Below are positions 5,957-13,640 of a stretch of DNA of 64,000 nt, piece by piece; within the stretch, counting starts at the first letter, position 1, and the number at the start of each line of letters is the position of its first letter. Both the position numbers and the translations under genes were made by a program. The stretch covers positions 17,937 to 81,936 of the IMG/VR virus record IMGVR_UViG_3300009103_001698. One strand, 5' to 3'. A model generated the notes under the pieces. The model worked only from the letters and a program-made list of their open reading frames with translations. It ran no database searches and was not told the DNA's origin. This DNA is from a virus.

Positions 5957-6961
5957 ATGATTGCAGATGTAGTTCTTGGTCTTCAGCACGGAGACGAAGG
6001 CAAAGGGAAAATTACGCACCATTTATGTAAAACTGGTGGGTATACTCATGTTATTCGTTTTAATGGTGGCTGTAACGCTGGTCATACAATTTATCACAAA
6101 GGTAAGAAGTTTGTTACTCACCACATTCCTGTAGGAGTGTTCTTTGGGGTTAAATCTATTATTGGTCCAGGTTGCGTTCTAAATCCAATACAGTTTTTAA
6201 AGGAACGTCAAGAACTTATTGACGGTGGAATAGATTTAGACGGATTGCTTTTTGTTGCCGAAAACACACACATTATTACTAGTGAGCATTTAGAAGAGGA
6301 CGGGAAAGATACAAAGATCGGCACAACAAAGAGAGGCAATGGACCAGCTTATAGAGACAAATACAATCGTTCAGGTTACATAGCAAAAAATGTCAACATT
6401 CTACAGCCTTATCTTATTAATATGTATGAAGCACTCCATGACAACAAGGAAAAAGAAGTTAAAATCCTCTTTGAGGGTGCTCAGGGTTTTGCTCTTGATA
6501 TTGATTGGGGTGATTATCCTTTTGTAACTTCCAGTCATTGTACAGTAGGTTCTGCTCTTCTAAATGGCGTTCCTCCGCAAGCTATTCGTAATGTTTGGGG
6601 TGTTGCCAAGATCTATGAGACATATGTCGGCGCAAAGAAGTTTGAGCCAGACATTCCTATTTTTAAGAGGATTAGAGAGGTTGGCGAAGAGTTTGGAGCA
6701 ACAACAGGACGTCCAAGACAGTGTAACTGGCTAAACTTCGAAATGCTGGATAAGGCAGTTAGAGTTAACGGCGTTAATAAGCTTATTTTCAACAAAATAG
6801 ATGTTCTTGACGAAATTGGGCAGTGGGCTCTAAAAAGTGAATCAGGTTATAAAGTTTTTAGTACTGGGCAACGGATGCAGGACTGGATTATAGAACAATT
6901 CAAGCGCAATGAATTCTTGGGAATAGAAGTTATTTTCTCAGGAGACAAAAACGGCATTTAG
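5957..6961 (+). CDS. purA: Adenylosuccinate synthetase (PurA family)
   Basis: Catalyses IMP + aspartate + GTP to adenylosuccinate, the first committed step to AMP. The family motifs are in order: GLQHGDEGKGK at residues 8-18 with catalytic Asp13, NAGHT with catalytic His43, IGTTKRGNGPAYRDK, LFEGAQGFALDIDWGDYPFV, TTGRPRQCNW (IMP/aspartate-binding loop) and NKIDVLD (guanine site). At 334 residues it matches the short archaeal-type enzymes (about 340) rather than the 430-residue bacterial form. PurZ, the phage enzyme for 2-aminoadenine DNA, replaces Asp13 with Ser or similar; here Asp is kept, so the substrate is more likely IMP than dGMP. It has its own sigma70-like promoter and stands alone among virion-type genes. 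It probably boosts adenine nucleotide supply during infection. Confidence 0.88.
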   Translation: MIADVVLGLQHGDEGKGKITHHLCKTGGYTHVIRFNGGCNAGHTIYHKGKKFVTHHIPVGVFFGVKSIIGPGCVLNPIQFLKERQELIDGGIDLDGLLFVAENTHIITSEHLEEDGKDTKIGTTKRGNGPAYRDKYNRSGYIAKNVNILQPYLINMYEALHDNKEKEVKILFEGAQGFALDIDWGDYPFVTSSHCTVGSALLNGVPPQAIRNVWGVAKIYETYVGAKKFEPDIPIFKRIREVGEEFGATTGRPRQCNWLNFEMLDKAVRVNGVNKLIFNKIDVLDEIGQWALKSESGYKVFSTGQRMQDWIIEQFKRNEFLGIEVIFSGDKNGI

Positions 6962-6964
6962 CAA

Positions 6965-6978
6965 CTATTTATAGCACT
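6965..6978 (+). promoter_or_regulatory. Late-promoter-like element CTATTTATA
   Basis: CTATTTATA at 6965-6973, then GCACT, then ATG 6979. There is no Shine-Dalgarno. The site falls in the 17-nt gap after purA and would restart transcription for the virion-type genes downstream. Confidence 0.5.
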
Positions 6979-8130
6979 ATGCCTTGCTCCAAAATTACAA
7001 ACAATTCAAACTTCGAAGTAGACAAACATCAACCTATGTTTGACAGCTTCTTTCCTTATAGCCAAAAAGTTCTTGGTTTTGATAAGCCGTTTTCTTTAAA
7101 TTTTGCTTCAGATCAAGAAAATTCTGCTAATCCGTTAGGAAGGACAGCACATTATGACCCTTCCAGTTCTGAAATAACTATTTATGTAGATGGGCGGCAT
7201 ATAAAAGATATTATGCGGTCTATCTCTCACGAATTGGTTCATCACGCACAAAACTGTCGTGGTGAGTTTGATAAGGGGATTAGCACAGATGCTGGTTATG
7301 CTCAAGAAGACGGTCATCTGCGTGGAATGGAAAGAGAAGCGTATGAGAAGGGCAACTTGTGTTTTCGTGACTGGGAAGACCAGTATAAACAACTAAGGGA
7401 AAATAAAATGACTAAACTCGTTAAAAAAGAAATTAAGAAACTGTTGAAGGAGGCATATAACCCCTTGGATCCACAGTCGCGACCAGCTGCGGTGCCGTCA
7501 ATGGTTGATTCTCGCGAACAGAAGATGCTTTATGTTATTCGTAAAACTTCATGGGGTAAAAATTATACCGATGATTTTTGGAATGATTTTTCTGATAAAG
7601 AAAAACTTATGGTTTTTAAAAAAGCAAAAAAAGACTTAGCGGATCCACAGCCCAGCCCTGCTCCAAGAAAAAAGAAAAGACGCTTTCCTACTATTAGGGC
7701 GCCGATTGTTAAAGGGATACAGAGGGAACTATTAAAATTTTTTGGTGGAGTAACTGTTGGAGAATCAAAAGAATTAAATGAGCGCGATATAAGTGCGGCT
7801 GAAATCTTAGGAGGGAGAGGAAAAATCGATGGGGCACTCGGACCCACAACCTTTAAAAGCATCAAAAAAACACCTTGTGGAAAAGGTTTGTTTCTGGGTA
7901 ATCTTAAAGATGTCCTACCTAACATTCTTAAATGCTTACAAAAACAAAATGGAACAAAAGTAAAAAAACCAGTAGCTTCTAAGGCACCGGTGGATTATGG
8001 ACAATCAACACCTACAATTACATCTTTAGAAGAATCAAAAGTCGACTTCACCAATAAACATCTCGAACCGGTTAGAAAACGATTTTCAAAACTATTCGAA
8101 GCATTAGTTAAAAAAGGTAATAAAAAATGA
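6979..8130 (+). CDS. Zincin metallopeptidase-like virion protein
   Basis: A 383-residue protein. The N-terminal domain (1-150) carries HELVH (His84, Glu85, His88) within SISHELVHHAQNCRG and a downstream Glu in GMEREAYEKGN as the likely third zinc ligand. A basic helix MTKLVKKEIKKLLKEA follows, then a linker and a region near residues 270-300 (GKIDGALGPTTFKSIK) resembling part of a peptidoglycan-binding repeat. The LLKEA and SLEES sites resemble L-x-E prohead-protease sites. It overlaps the next gene by 4 nt. A role in cell-wall penetration or virion maturation is inferred. Because the internal MTKLVKK… Met begins a typical phage N-terminal helix, an old gene fusion is also possible. Confidence 0.55.
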   Translation: MPCSKITNNSNFEVDKHQPMFDSFFPYSQKVLGFDKPFSLNFASDQENSANPLGRTAHYDPSSSEITIYVDGRHIKDIMRSISHELVHHAQNCRGEFDKGISTDAGYAQEDGHLRGMEREAYEKGNLCFRDWEDQYKQLRENKMTKLVKKEIKKLLKEAYNPLDPQSRPAAVPSMVDSREQKMLYVIRKTSWGKNYTDDFWNDFSDKEKLMVFKKAKKDLADPQPSPAPRKKKRRFPTIRAPIVKGIQRELLKFFGGVTVGESKELNERDISAAEILGGRGKIDGALGPTTFKSIKKTPCGKGLFLGNLKDVLPNILKCLQKQNGTKVKKPVASKAPVDYGQSTPTITSLEESKVDFTNKHLEPVRKRFSKLFEALVKKGNKK

Positions 8131-9683
8131 GTAAAAGCTTTCATAAAGAACAAATAAAAAGATTTCTTTTAGAAGAGAAAATAGAGAAAGATGAGGAACC
8201 AGAACTTTTAAATGAAGCGTGGCCTCTGGTGGCCGCGATTGTAGCAGGTCTTGGCGCATTGGGATATGCAGGCTATGCAAATCGAGAACAATTTGACTAC
8301 AGTGCAAAATGGAAACGTAGAGTGGGGGCAGCGTACAAAAACCCAGAAGCTTTCGACAAGCTCCTAGATGACGCCTTGTTCGATAAATATACCTCTGACG
8401 CTTCAGCTAAAGCTGCCTTAGATGGAATAGCTGCTGCGATCGGCAGATGTAAACATAGTCGTACTAAAAAAGAAGGTGCTTACGACTCTTATGCTTATTG
8501 TAAACAAATAAAGAAAATTCTTAGAAAGCCCGGGAACAACCCCTTTATTGGAAACCCAGCAAAATATAGCAGAAAAAATATTGAAGATCAGTGGCACAAT
8601 GTTTCAGCAGTTCAAGACGATCTAAAAGACAAAATTTATACTGCACTGCCAAAACTTGCCAATTTTAAGCTTGGAGCACCACCGGAAGATGATGAAGATT
8701 TTGAAAAAGATGGACCAAAGGGCAGTAAAGGGCCAAGCTTTGGCAATCTGAAAAAAGCAAAAGGAGAAGTCATAGCTGTTTATGGGACGCGTTCTAAAGT
8801 TTTTGTGCCTGGGGTTTCAACTGATAGATTTGACTTGAAGCAGAGAATATTATTTAGTACCACGTTTAAAGATTCTTTTGAAGCACTAGCCAAAGGAAAG
8901 TGCGATCTTGGAAGTATGTATGATAAAAGCACAGATTCTTGTATACGCATCTCTCGTCCAGAACTGAAAATTAGTTCACACGTTGTTACAGCTCAACAAG
9001 TAGAAGGTGGAACAGAATTAATTGTTAACAAAGGAAAAAATTGGGGAATAAACATTGGAGCAAATGTCCGTTTCCCGGGAGCTTCAAGTTCATCTGGAAC
9101 CGGTAAAAGAGGCAGAACGGGCGGTGGAGTCAAATGTTCTTCTAAACTCCTAAAAAGAGGTTGTAGAGGTTCATTAGTTACAAAACTCCAAACAAGATTA
9201 AAACAATTAAATTATGATCTTGGGAAGTACGGTGTCGATGGTAAATACGGCGGAGCAACCGCCGGCGCTGTTTCAGCTTTTCAAAAAGATAGCGGTTTGG
9301 GAGTAGACGGTGTAGCAGGTAAGAATACATTAGCAGCATTGTTTAGTAAAGCGGCGACACAGAAAGCTAGCGTCCCTGCTGCTGACGTTGCTGATGCCGG
9401 ACCAAAAGCATCAAAAGTTGGAGGGGGCGTAGTTAGTCAGATTAAAGCGAAAGCAGATCGATTCATACAGACATACATTGATCGTGCCAGAAGAGAAGGA
9501 GTTTCTGATGATAAAATTTGGAACATTGTCAAAAACTATAACAAGACTAATGCTAAAGCAATCAACACTGCGCTCGAAAAAGTATCTTATCTAAAAGAAT
9601 CCAACATGAACAAGGTTCTCGCAGATCACAAAGAACAGGTTCTCGTTGAAAGGCTCGAAAAATTAACAAAAGGTCTTGTGTAG
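8127..9683 (+). CDS. Putative virion protein with a peptidoglycan-binding domain
   Basis: A 518-residue protein. It starts with a charged helix (HKEQIKRFLLEEKIEKDEE) and LLNEA near residue 30, an L-x-E-A site like those cut by T4 prohead protease. A hydrophobic stretch follows (WPLVAAIVAGLGALGYAGYA, about 31-50). Residues 346-406 match a PG_binding_1 domain (CRGSLVTKLQTRLKQL, then GVDGKYGGATAGAVSAFQKD and GVDGVAGKNTLAAL). The middle is low in recognisable domains, and the C-terminus is helical. The peptidoglycan-binding domain would anchor the protein to the cell wall during entry or lysis. It is coupled by overlap to the upstream metallopeptidase and precedes the ligase/NMNAT-like gene, suggesting a set of co-packaged proteins. 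Confidence 0.6.
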   Translation: MSKSFHKEQIKRFLLEEKIEKDEEPELLNEAWPLVAAIVAGLGALGYAGYANREQFDYSAKWKRRVGAAYKNPEAFDKLLDDALFDKYTSDASAKAALDGIAAAIGRCKHSRTKKEGAYDSYAYCKQIKKILRKPGNNPFIGNPAKYSRKNIEDQWHNVSAVQDDLKDKIYTALPKLANFKLGAPPEDDEDFEKDGPKGSKGPSFGNLKKAKGEVIAVYGTRSKVFVPGVSTDRFDLKQRILFSTTFKDSFEALAKGKCDLGSMYDKSTDSCIRISRPELKISSHVVTAQQVEGGTELIVNKGKNWGINIGANVRFPGASSSSGTGKRGRTGGGVKCSSKLLKRGCRGSLVTKLQTRLKQLNYDLGKYGVDGKYGGATAGAVSAFQKDSGLGVDGVAGKNTLAALFSKAATQKASVPAADVADAGPKASKVGGGVVSQIKAKADRFIQTYIDRARREGVSDDKIWNIVKNYNKTNAKAINTALEKVSYLKESNMNKVLADHKEQVLVERLEKLTKGLV

Positions 9684-9694
9684 AGGTCGATTAA

Positions 9695-12600
9695 ATGAAA
9701 ACAAAGTCCTTATTAAATGAAGGCGGTGTGGCAGGACATATGTCCCACCTCTATGATAATCCAGAACTCACTTTTGCGAAGATGAAAGAAATCTTTCATA
9801 AAGCCTCTGAAGGCGGATTACTTGGAACAGAAAAAACAGACGGTCAAAATCTCTTTATTACATACAACGTAAGAGAAGGCAAAGCAAAAGCAGCCAGAAA
9901 TAAAGGAAACATCAAGTCAGGTGGATTAGACGCTGCTGGTTTGGCTGCAAAGTTCAAAGATCGAGGAAACCTAGAAAAAGCATTCAACGACAGTTTCGCA
10001 GCATTCGAAGAATTCGCTTCCAGCTTAAAACCAGAAACACAAGTAAGGATCTTTGGAGAAGACGGAAACATTTATTACAACTCTGAAATCCAAGATCCTC
10101 TTTCTCCAAATGTAATACAATACGACGAAGCAACTTTGGTTATTCACGAAGTTGGACACGCCTACTTTAACAAAGAAACAGGCAGCGTAGAAGAAGTAGA
10201 CGTTACAGAAAATGCAAAAGCAATGCAGGCGGCTTTGGAAAATCGCTTTGATCCAAAAGACAGCAGATTTAGGGTTCAAAGGAATGCTATTGTTCAGCTT
10301 CAAGCTCTGTCCGATAAGGAGCCTTTGAAACGGGCATTAGCAGCCCTAGAAGCCGCTCTAAGCGCAGTAAATCTTCCCGACACATCAACAACGGGTGAAT
10401 ACCTTTTGGCGCGTTTAGAGCCCATTCTGAACGCAGAAGGTGTTTCTTTCAAAGAGGGTCAATACAAAATGCTGATCCAAAAGATTTTGGGGCACCCCGG
10501 GGTGTTTGTTCGCAATATCAAAAAGGGACACACACCGGAAGATCAGAAGAAAATTGCGGCTATGATCAAGAATGGTCCACGTTTCCTCAAAGACGCTATG
10601 CGTCCCATAGAAGAAATAGTTCATGAGTTCGCCACTGAAATGGTGAATGGTCTCCAAAGTGCTTTTGTGTTGGATAATACAAAAGAAGTTCAACGACTAA
10701 GAGGTAAACTTAAAAATGCTATTAGTGCTATTGAGGCAGCCGCTGATGAAGGAAACCTTGAAATCTTATCTCAGCAAATGGAAAAACTCAAGAACATCGA
10801 AAGTGTTGGAACAGCCGCAGAAGGTTTCGTATTCAATTTCGATGGTTATACATACAAATTTACCGGTAGTTTTGCCCCAATGAACCAAATCCTAGGTTTA
10901 TTCAAATACGGGCGAAAAGGCAAAGAAGCACTACCAGATTTATTCTTAGGTGATGACGCCACTAAGGGCGAGGCAGAGTTCCTTTACGGCGAACCTGAAC
11001 CTGAGAAACCTTATGTTAATGAGAAGCTGACAGGACCTAGTGATCATGTTACAATACTGTATCCGGGCGGTTTTAAGCCACCACACGCTGGTCATTTTGA
11101 ACTGGCAAAACGCTACGTTGAACACCCAAATGTTGAAAAAGTTATTATTATGCTTGGTCCGAAAGAAAGAACTTCGAGAGACAAGAAAGTTGTGATTGAT
11201 AAAGAAGCGTCTCTTTTCCTTTGGGGTAAATACAAAAACGCTCTCGGTGAGAAAGCCGTTATTGCTGACATGCCAGAAGAAGCAAAAGGTAATCCTATGA
11301 GGGCTGCTTATAAATGGGTTGAGAAATTCGCACAAGAAGGCGAAGTATTTGCACTTGCAGCCAGCGATAAAGACGCAGGAAGAGCAGAAGCTTTTGCTGA
11401 AGGTCATTGTCACCCATCCGGTAAATACTGTATTTCTGGTGTAGACGTTGTAGAACTGGCTGTTGAAACTCAAGCTATAGTTTATAAAAATAGAACTGAT
11501 GGTAATAATGATGCGAACATTAGTGCCTCTCAAATGAGAGAAGATTTAGCGGCTGGTGATAAAGAGAACTTCAAAACCAATTTACCACAAGAAGTCGCTG
11601 GTCAAGCCGATGCTATCTATGATTATCTCACAACTGGCGAAGAACAAGAGCCAGAAGTCCAAGATCAGAAGCCACACGATGTTATTGACCAAATGATAAA
11701 TGAAATTATTGCATGTAAAGGTTATAAAATCAAAATACATTCAGAAGAAGAACTAGAAGAGATGTCTTCTATGGCTGGTGGTTCTGTAGCAGGTTATGCC
11801 GGTGGTGGAAAGAAAAAAGGAAAAAAGCAAACTAATTACATTAGACGCGGACTCAAGGAAGATGCTATGAATTTAGAAGAACAAAAACTACGACAACTCA
11901 TTCGTAATAAACTTAAAAAGAGGGCAGTTATGCAAGAACAAGAAAAACTGGAAGAACAAAAGCTTCGTCAGCATATTCGAAAACTTATTATTCAAGAAGC
12001 TGCTGATGAAAATCCCACTCGTTCAACCGGAATTAATAAACTGGTCGGTACTCTTAAAATTATCCTCAAAACAATTGAGAGAGGTTATAAAGGATTGGCA
12101 ACAAGCTCTTCCCAGCGAGAATCTTATAAAAAGCACCTAATCAAAGCTATGATTGATACTCTTTCACCTCACGATGCTTTGATGAGTTTTAGTGCCGATG
12201 AAAGTGAAGAAGACGATTTAATGGCTGAACCTGACATGGCGTTACAAGAACTTAAAATGGATGTTGATGACGATCCTGTTGCTGATAGTCCTCTTGGCAT
12301 TGATCCAAGCGCAGCTGAAGGTGAAGAGTTAAAAACTCCTGCTGAAAAAGAAGCAGAAGCTGCCGCAGAGGAAGAAGAAGTCGCAGCTGCTGATAGAAAA
12401 AAGAAAGAAGGTTATAAAGATGTTGATGGCGGGGAACAATTGTTTCCTGAAATTCCTGGACTAGATCTTACTGGTAGAGATGAAGCCGTTGACATTTACA
12501 AAAAAGTTATTGATGCTGTGACGCGGCAATATGCCAGACTGCATGACGAAGACGATAGAAAGCATTATAAAGATTATCTCGTAACCAACCTATTGCTACA

Positions 12601-12769
12601 TTTTGACAAATGGGAAAATGATATTTCTGGAGAATTAGGCGATATCTCCACTCCAGAATACGAGAGGCAGAGCCAAGCAGCAGCTGAATATAGTCCAGGT
12701 GCTGAAGCTGAAGCTTTACAAGAAGCTATTACAAAGGCTATCATTGCCACGATTACAAAAAGTTCTTGA
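9695..12769 (+). CDS. Fusion of a ligase-like and an NMN-adenylyltransferase-like domain
   Basis: A 1024-residue protein. Residues 1-400 show motifs of covalent nucleotidyltransferases (ATP-dependent ligases): motif I as EKTDGQN with candidate nucleophile Lys47, FGED at 120-123 as motif III-like, EGFVF at 376 as motif IV and TYKF with Lys388 as motif V. A long helical insertion separates III and IV. Residues 450-650 form a HIGH-type nucleotidylyltransferase: GGFKPPHAGH (458-467) and ISASQMR (609-615), as in NMN adenylyltransferases and cytidylyltransferases. The C-terminal part has two EEQKLRQxIR repeats and a long acidic region. The N-terminal LLNEGG could be a prohead-protease site. It may act in RNA/DNA repair or NAD metabolism; both activities are inferred from motifs. 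Confidence 0.6.
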   Translation: MKTKSLLNEGGVAGHMSHLYDNPELTFAKMKEIFHKASEGGLLGTEKTDGQNLFITYNVREGKAKAARNKGNIKSGGLDAAGLAAKFKDRGNLEKAFNDSFAAFEEFASSLKPETQVRIFGEDGNIYYNSEIQDPLSPNVIQYDEATLVIHEVGHAYFNKETGSVEEVDVTENAKAMQAALENRFDPKDSRFRVQRNAIVQLQALSDKEPLKRALAALEAALSAVNLPDTSTTGEYLLARLEPILNAEGVSFKEGQYKMLIQKILGHPGVFVRNIKKGHTPEDQKKIAAMIKNGPRFLKDAMRPIEEIVHEFATEMVNGLQSAFVLDNTKEVQRLRGKLKNAISAIEAAADEGNLEILSQQMEKLKNIESVGTAAEGFVFNFDGYTYKFTGSFAPMNQILGLFKYGRKGKEALPDLFLGDDATKGEAEFLYGEPEPEKPYVNEKLTGPSDHVTILYPGGFKPPHAGHFELAKRYVEHPNVEKVIIMLGPKERTSRDKKVVIDKEASLFLWGKYKNALGEKAVIADMPEEAKGNPMRAAYKWVEKFAQEGEVFALAASDKDAGRAEAFAEGHCHPSGKYCISGVDVVELAVETQAIVYKNRTDGNNDANISASQMREDLAAGDKENFKTNLPQEVAGQADAIYDYLTTGEEQEPEVQDQKPHDVIDQMINEIIACKGYKIKIHSEEELEEMSSMAGGSVAGYAGGGKKKGKKQTNYIRRGLKEDAMNLEEQKLRQLIRNKLKKRAVMQEQEKLEEQKLRQHIRKLIIQEAADENPTRSTGINKLVGTLKIILKTIERGYKGLATSSSQRESYKKHLIKAMIDTLSPHDALMSFSADESEEDDLMAEPDMALQELKMDVDDDPVADSPLGIDPSAAEGEELKTPAEKEAEAAAEEEEVAAADRKKKEGYKDVDGGEQLFPEIPGLDLTGRDEAVDIYKKVIDAVTRQYARLHDEDDRKHYKDYLVTNLLLHFDKWENDISGELGDISTPEYERQSQAAAEYSPGAEAEALQEAITKAIIATITKSS
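11876..11979 (+). repeat. Tandem coding repeat, EEQKLRQxIR helix
   Basis: Two diverged 29-nt copies at 11876-11904 and 11951-11979 encode EEQKLRQLIR and EEQKLRQHIR, 75 nt apart and in frame. The repeated helix is followed in the second copy by IIQEA, an I-x-E-A site. Similar basic helices ending in L/I-x-E occur in the neighbouring proteins, so this may be a packaging or targeting element. Confidence 0.6.
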
Positions 12770-12794
12770 TTTTTCTTAAGATTTATGCTAAGAT
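12766..12794 (+). promoter_or_regulatory. Sigma70-type promoter with extended -10
   Basis: TTGATT (12766-12771), 17-nt spacer, TAAGAT (12789-12794), preceded by TGC at 12786-12788 (extended -10). It overlaps the stop codon of the upstream gene and directs transcription into the Fis-like gene at 12838, opening a new block of regulatory and nucleic-acid genes. Confidence 0.6.
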
Positions 12795-12837
12795 CCTAAA
12801 AGATAAGCAGTAAGCTGATAAGTTAAGTAATTATTGT

Positions 12838-13200
12838 ATGAAAGAAGTTGATTATACAAAAAAAGATATTAAATATTATAGTATATCTAAGAAATTAAAA
12901 AGAGATAAGAAGATCTCAGAAGACTTCGAAGTTATGTTAAATAACCTATCTCTAGAAGAAATTATAGCTCTTAAGTTAGAGTTAGCTTCTAAAGTAGTTA
13001 AGAATAAATTATACGGCATTAATATATATAAGACCCTACCTAGGATCTCCAAAGATGCTGCTTTAAAGTATGCTATTTCAGCTTGTAGAACTAAGTATTC
13101 AGCAGCTGCTTTTTTAGGAATTACATACAGAAGGTTAAAACAAATACAAAGGAAGTATAATATATACGGATACTTTGACGAACAGAAAGATGATTTATGA
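12838..13200 (+). CDS. Fis-like helix-turn-helix DNA-binding protein
   Basis: A 120-residue basic protein. The C-terminal 45 residues (DAALKYAISACRTKYSAAAF, then LGITYRRLKQIQRKYNI) match the Fis-type helix-turn-helix found at the ends of Fis and sigma54-activator proteins: alternating helices with A-x-x-LGI at the turn. The N-terminal part is charged and helical. It is likely a transcription or nucleoid regulator acting on phage or host DNA. It is the first gene after a sigma70-like promoter, consistent with early expression. The start codon lies in TTATTGTATG with no clear Shine-Dalgarno. The DNA target is unknown. Confidence 0.65.
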   Translation: MKEVDYTKKDIKYYSISKKLKRDKKISEDFEVMLNNLSLEEIIALKLELASKVVKNKLYGINIYKTLPRISKDAALKYAISACRTKYSAAAFLGITYRRLKQIQRKYNIYGYFDEQKDDL

Positions 13201-13600
13201 AGAAATAGCAAAAAGCATAGGAAGACTGGTAGACGAGAAGAATGCAGCATACGGCTCTTCATTCGATAAAAGCGATCAAATAGTTAAAATCTTATATCCA
13301 AATGGTGTACAACCACACCAATACAAAGATCTATTAGCAATGACAAGAGTAATAGATAAACTTTTTAGAATAGCAACTAGCAAAGATGCGATGGGAGAAG
13401 ATCCTTGGCAGGACATTGCTGGCTATGCTATTTTATCTGTGGTATCAAATAAAAAAAATAAAACAGAACCGTATTATAAACATAAAACATATATGCCTAA
13501 TTTCAATCCCTCTGTGCAAGAGAGAGACAGAAATAGAGAAAAGGATATTACAACCGCTAGCGGACAAGAGGAAATCGAAGACAAGAAGCTTCTTTATTAA
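13190..13600 (+). CDS. MazG/Nmad1-like (DUF1599-type) protein
   Basis: A 136-residue protein from ATG 13190, overlapping the end of the Fis-like gene by 11 nt; a TTG at 13175 is a less likely start. The pattern DEKNAAYGSSF, then TRVIDKLFRIAT and DPWQDIAGYAILSVV, fits the all-alpha MazG-like fold, in particular the DUF1599/Nmad1 ('nucleotide modification associated domain 1') group. Such proteins are predicted to hydrolyse (d)NTPs or act with DNA-modifying enzymes in phages. With a phage PurA homologue also present, a role in adjusting the dNTP pool is possible, but the substrate cannot be inferred. The C-terminal 45 residues are charged and probably flexible. Confidence 0.6.
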   Translation: MIYEEIAKSIGRLVDEKNAAYGSSFDKSDQIVKILYPNGVQPHQYKDLLAMTRVIDKLFRIATSKDAMGEDPWQDIAGYAILSVVSNKKNKTEPYYKHKTYMPNFNPSVQERDRNREKDITTASGQEEIEDKKLLY

Positions 13601-13628
13601 TGAAACTAGTTATTACAAGTGATATAAT
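13600..13628 (+). promoter_or_regulatory. Weak sigma70-type promoter candidate
   Basis: TATAAT at 13623-13628 is a perfect -10, but the -35 at 13600-13605 (ATGAAA) is weak at a 17-nt spacing. AAAGGAG follows and overlaps the expected start of transcription, just upstream of ATG 13641 of the ClpP-like gene. Confidence 0.35.
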
Positions 13629-13640
13629 AAAGGAGTTAGA

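Noticed and set aside
5957-6961. PurZ (2-aminoadenylosuccinate synthetase) for Z-DNA
   Set aside because: Asp13 in GDEGKGK is kept, whereas PurZ has a different residue there. No DatZ gene was seen in the window.
3009-6973. CTATTTATA read as T4 TATAAATA promoters on the minus strand
   Set aside because: No minus-strand gene is credible anywhere in the window, and the element always sits directly upstream of plus-strand genes.
10946-11533. 195-residue minus-strand ORF
   Set aside because: It is antisense to the NMNAT-like domain, Phe/Ser-rich as expected for a shadow frame, and has no ribosome-binding site. Other minus-strand ORFs were rejected for the same reason.
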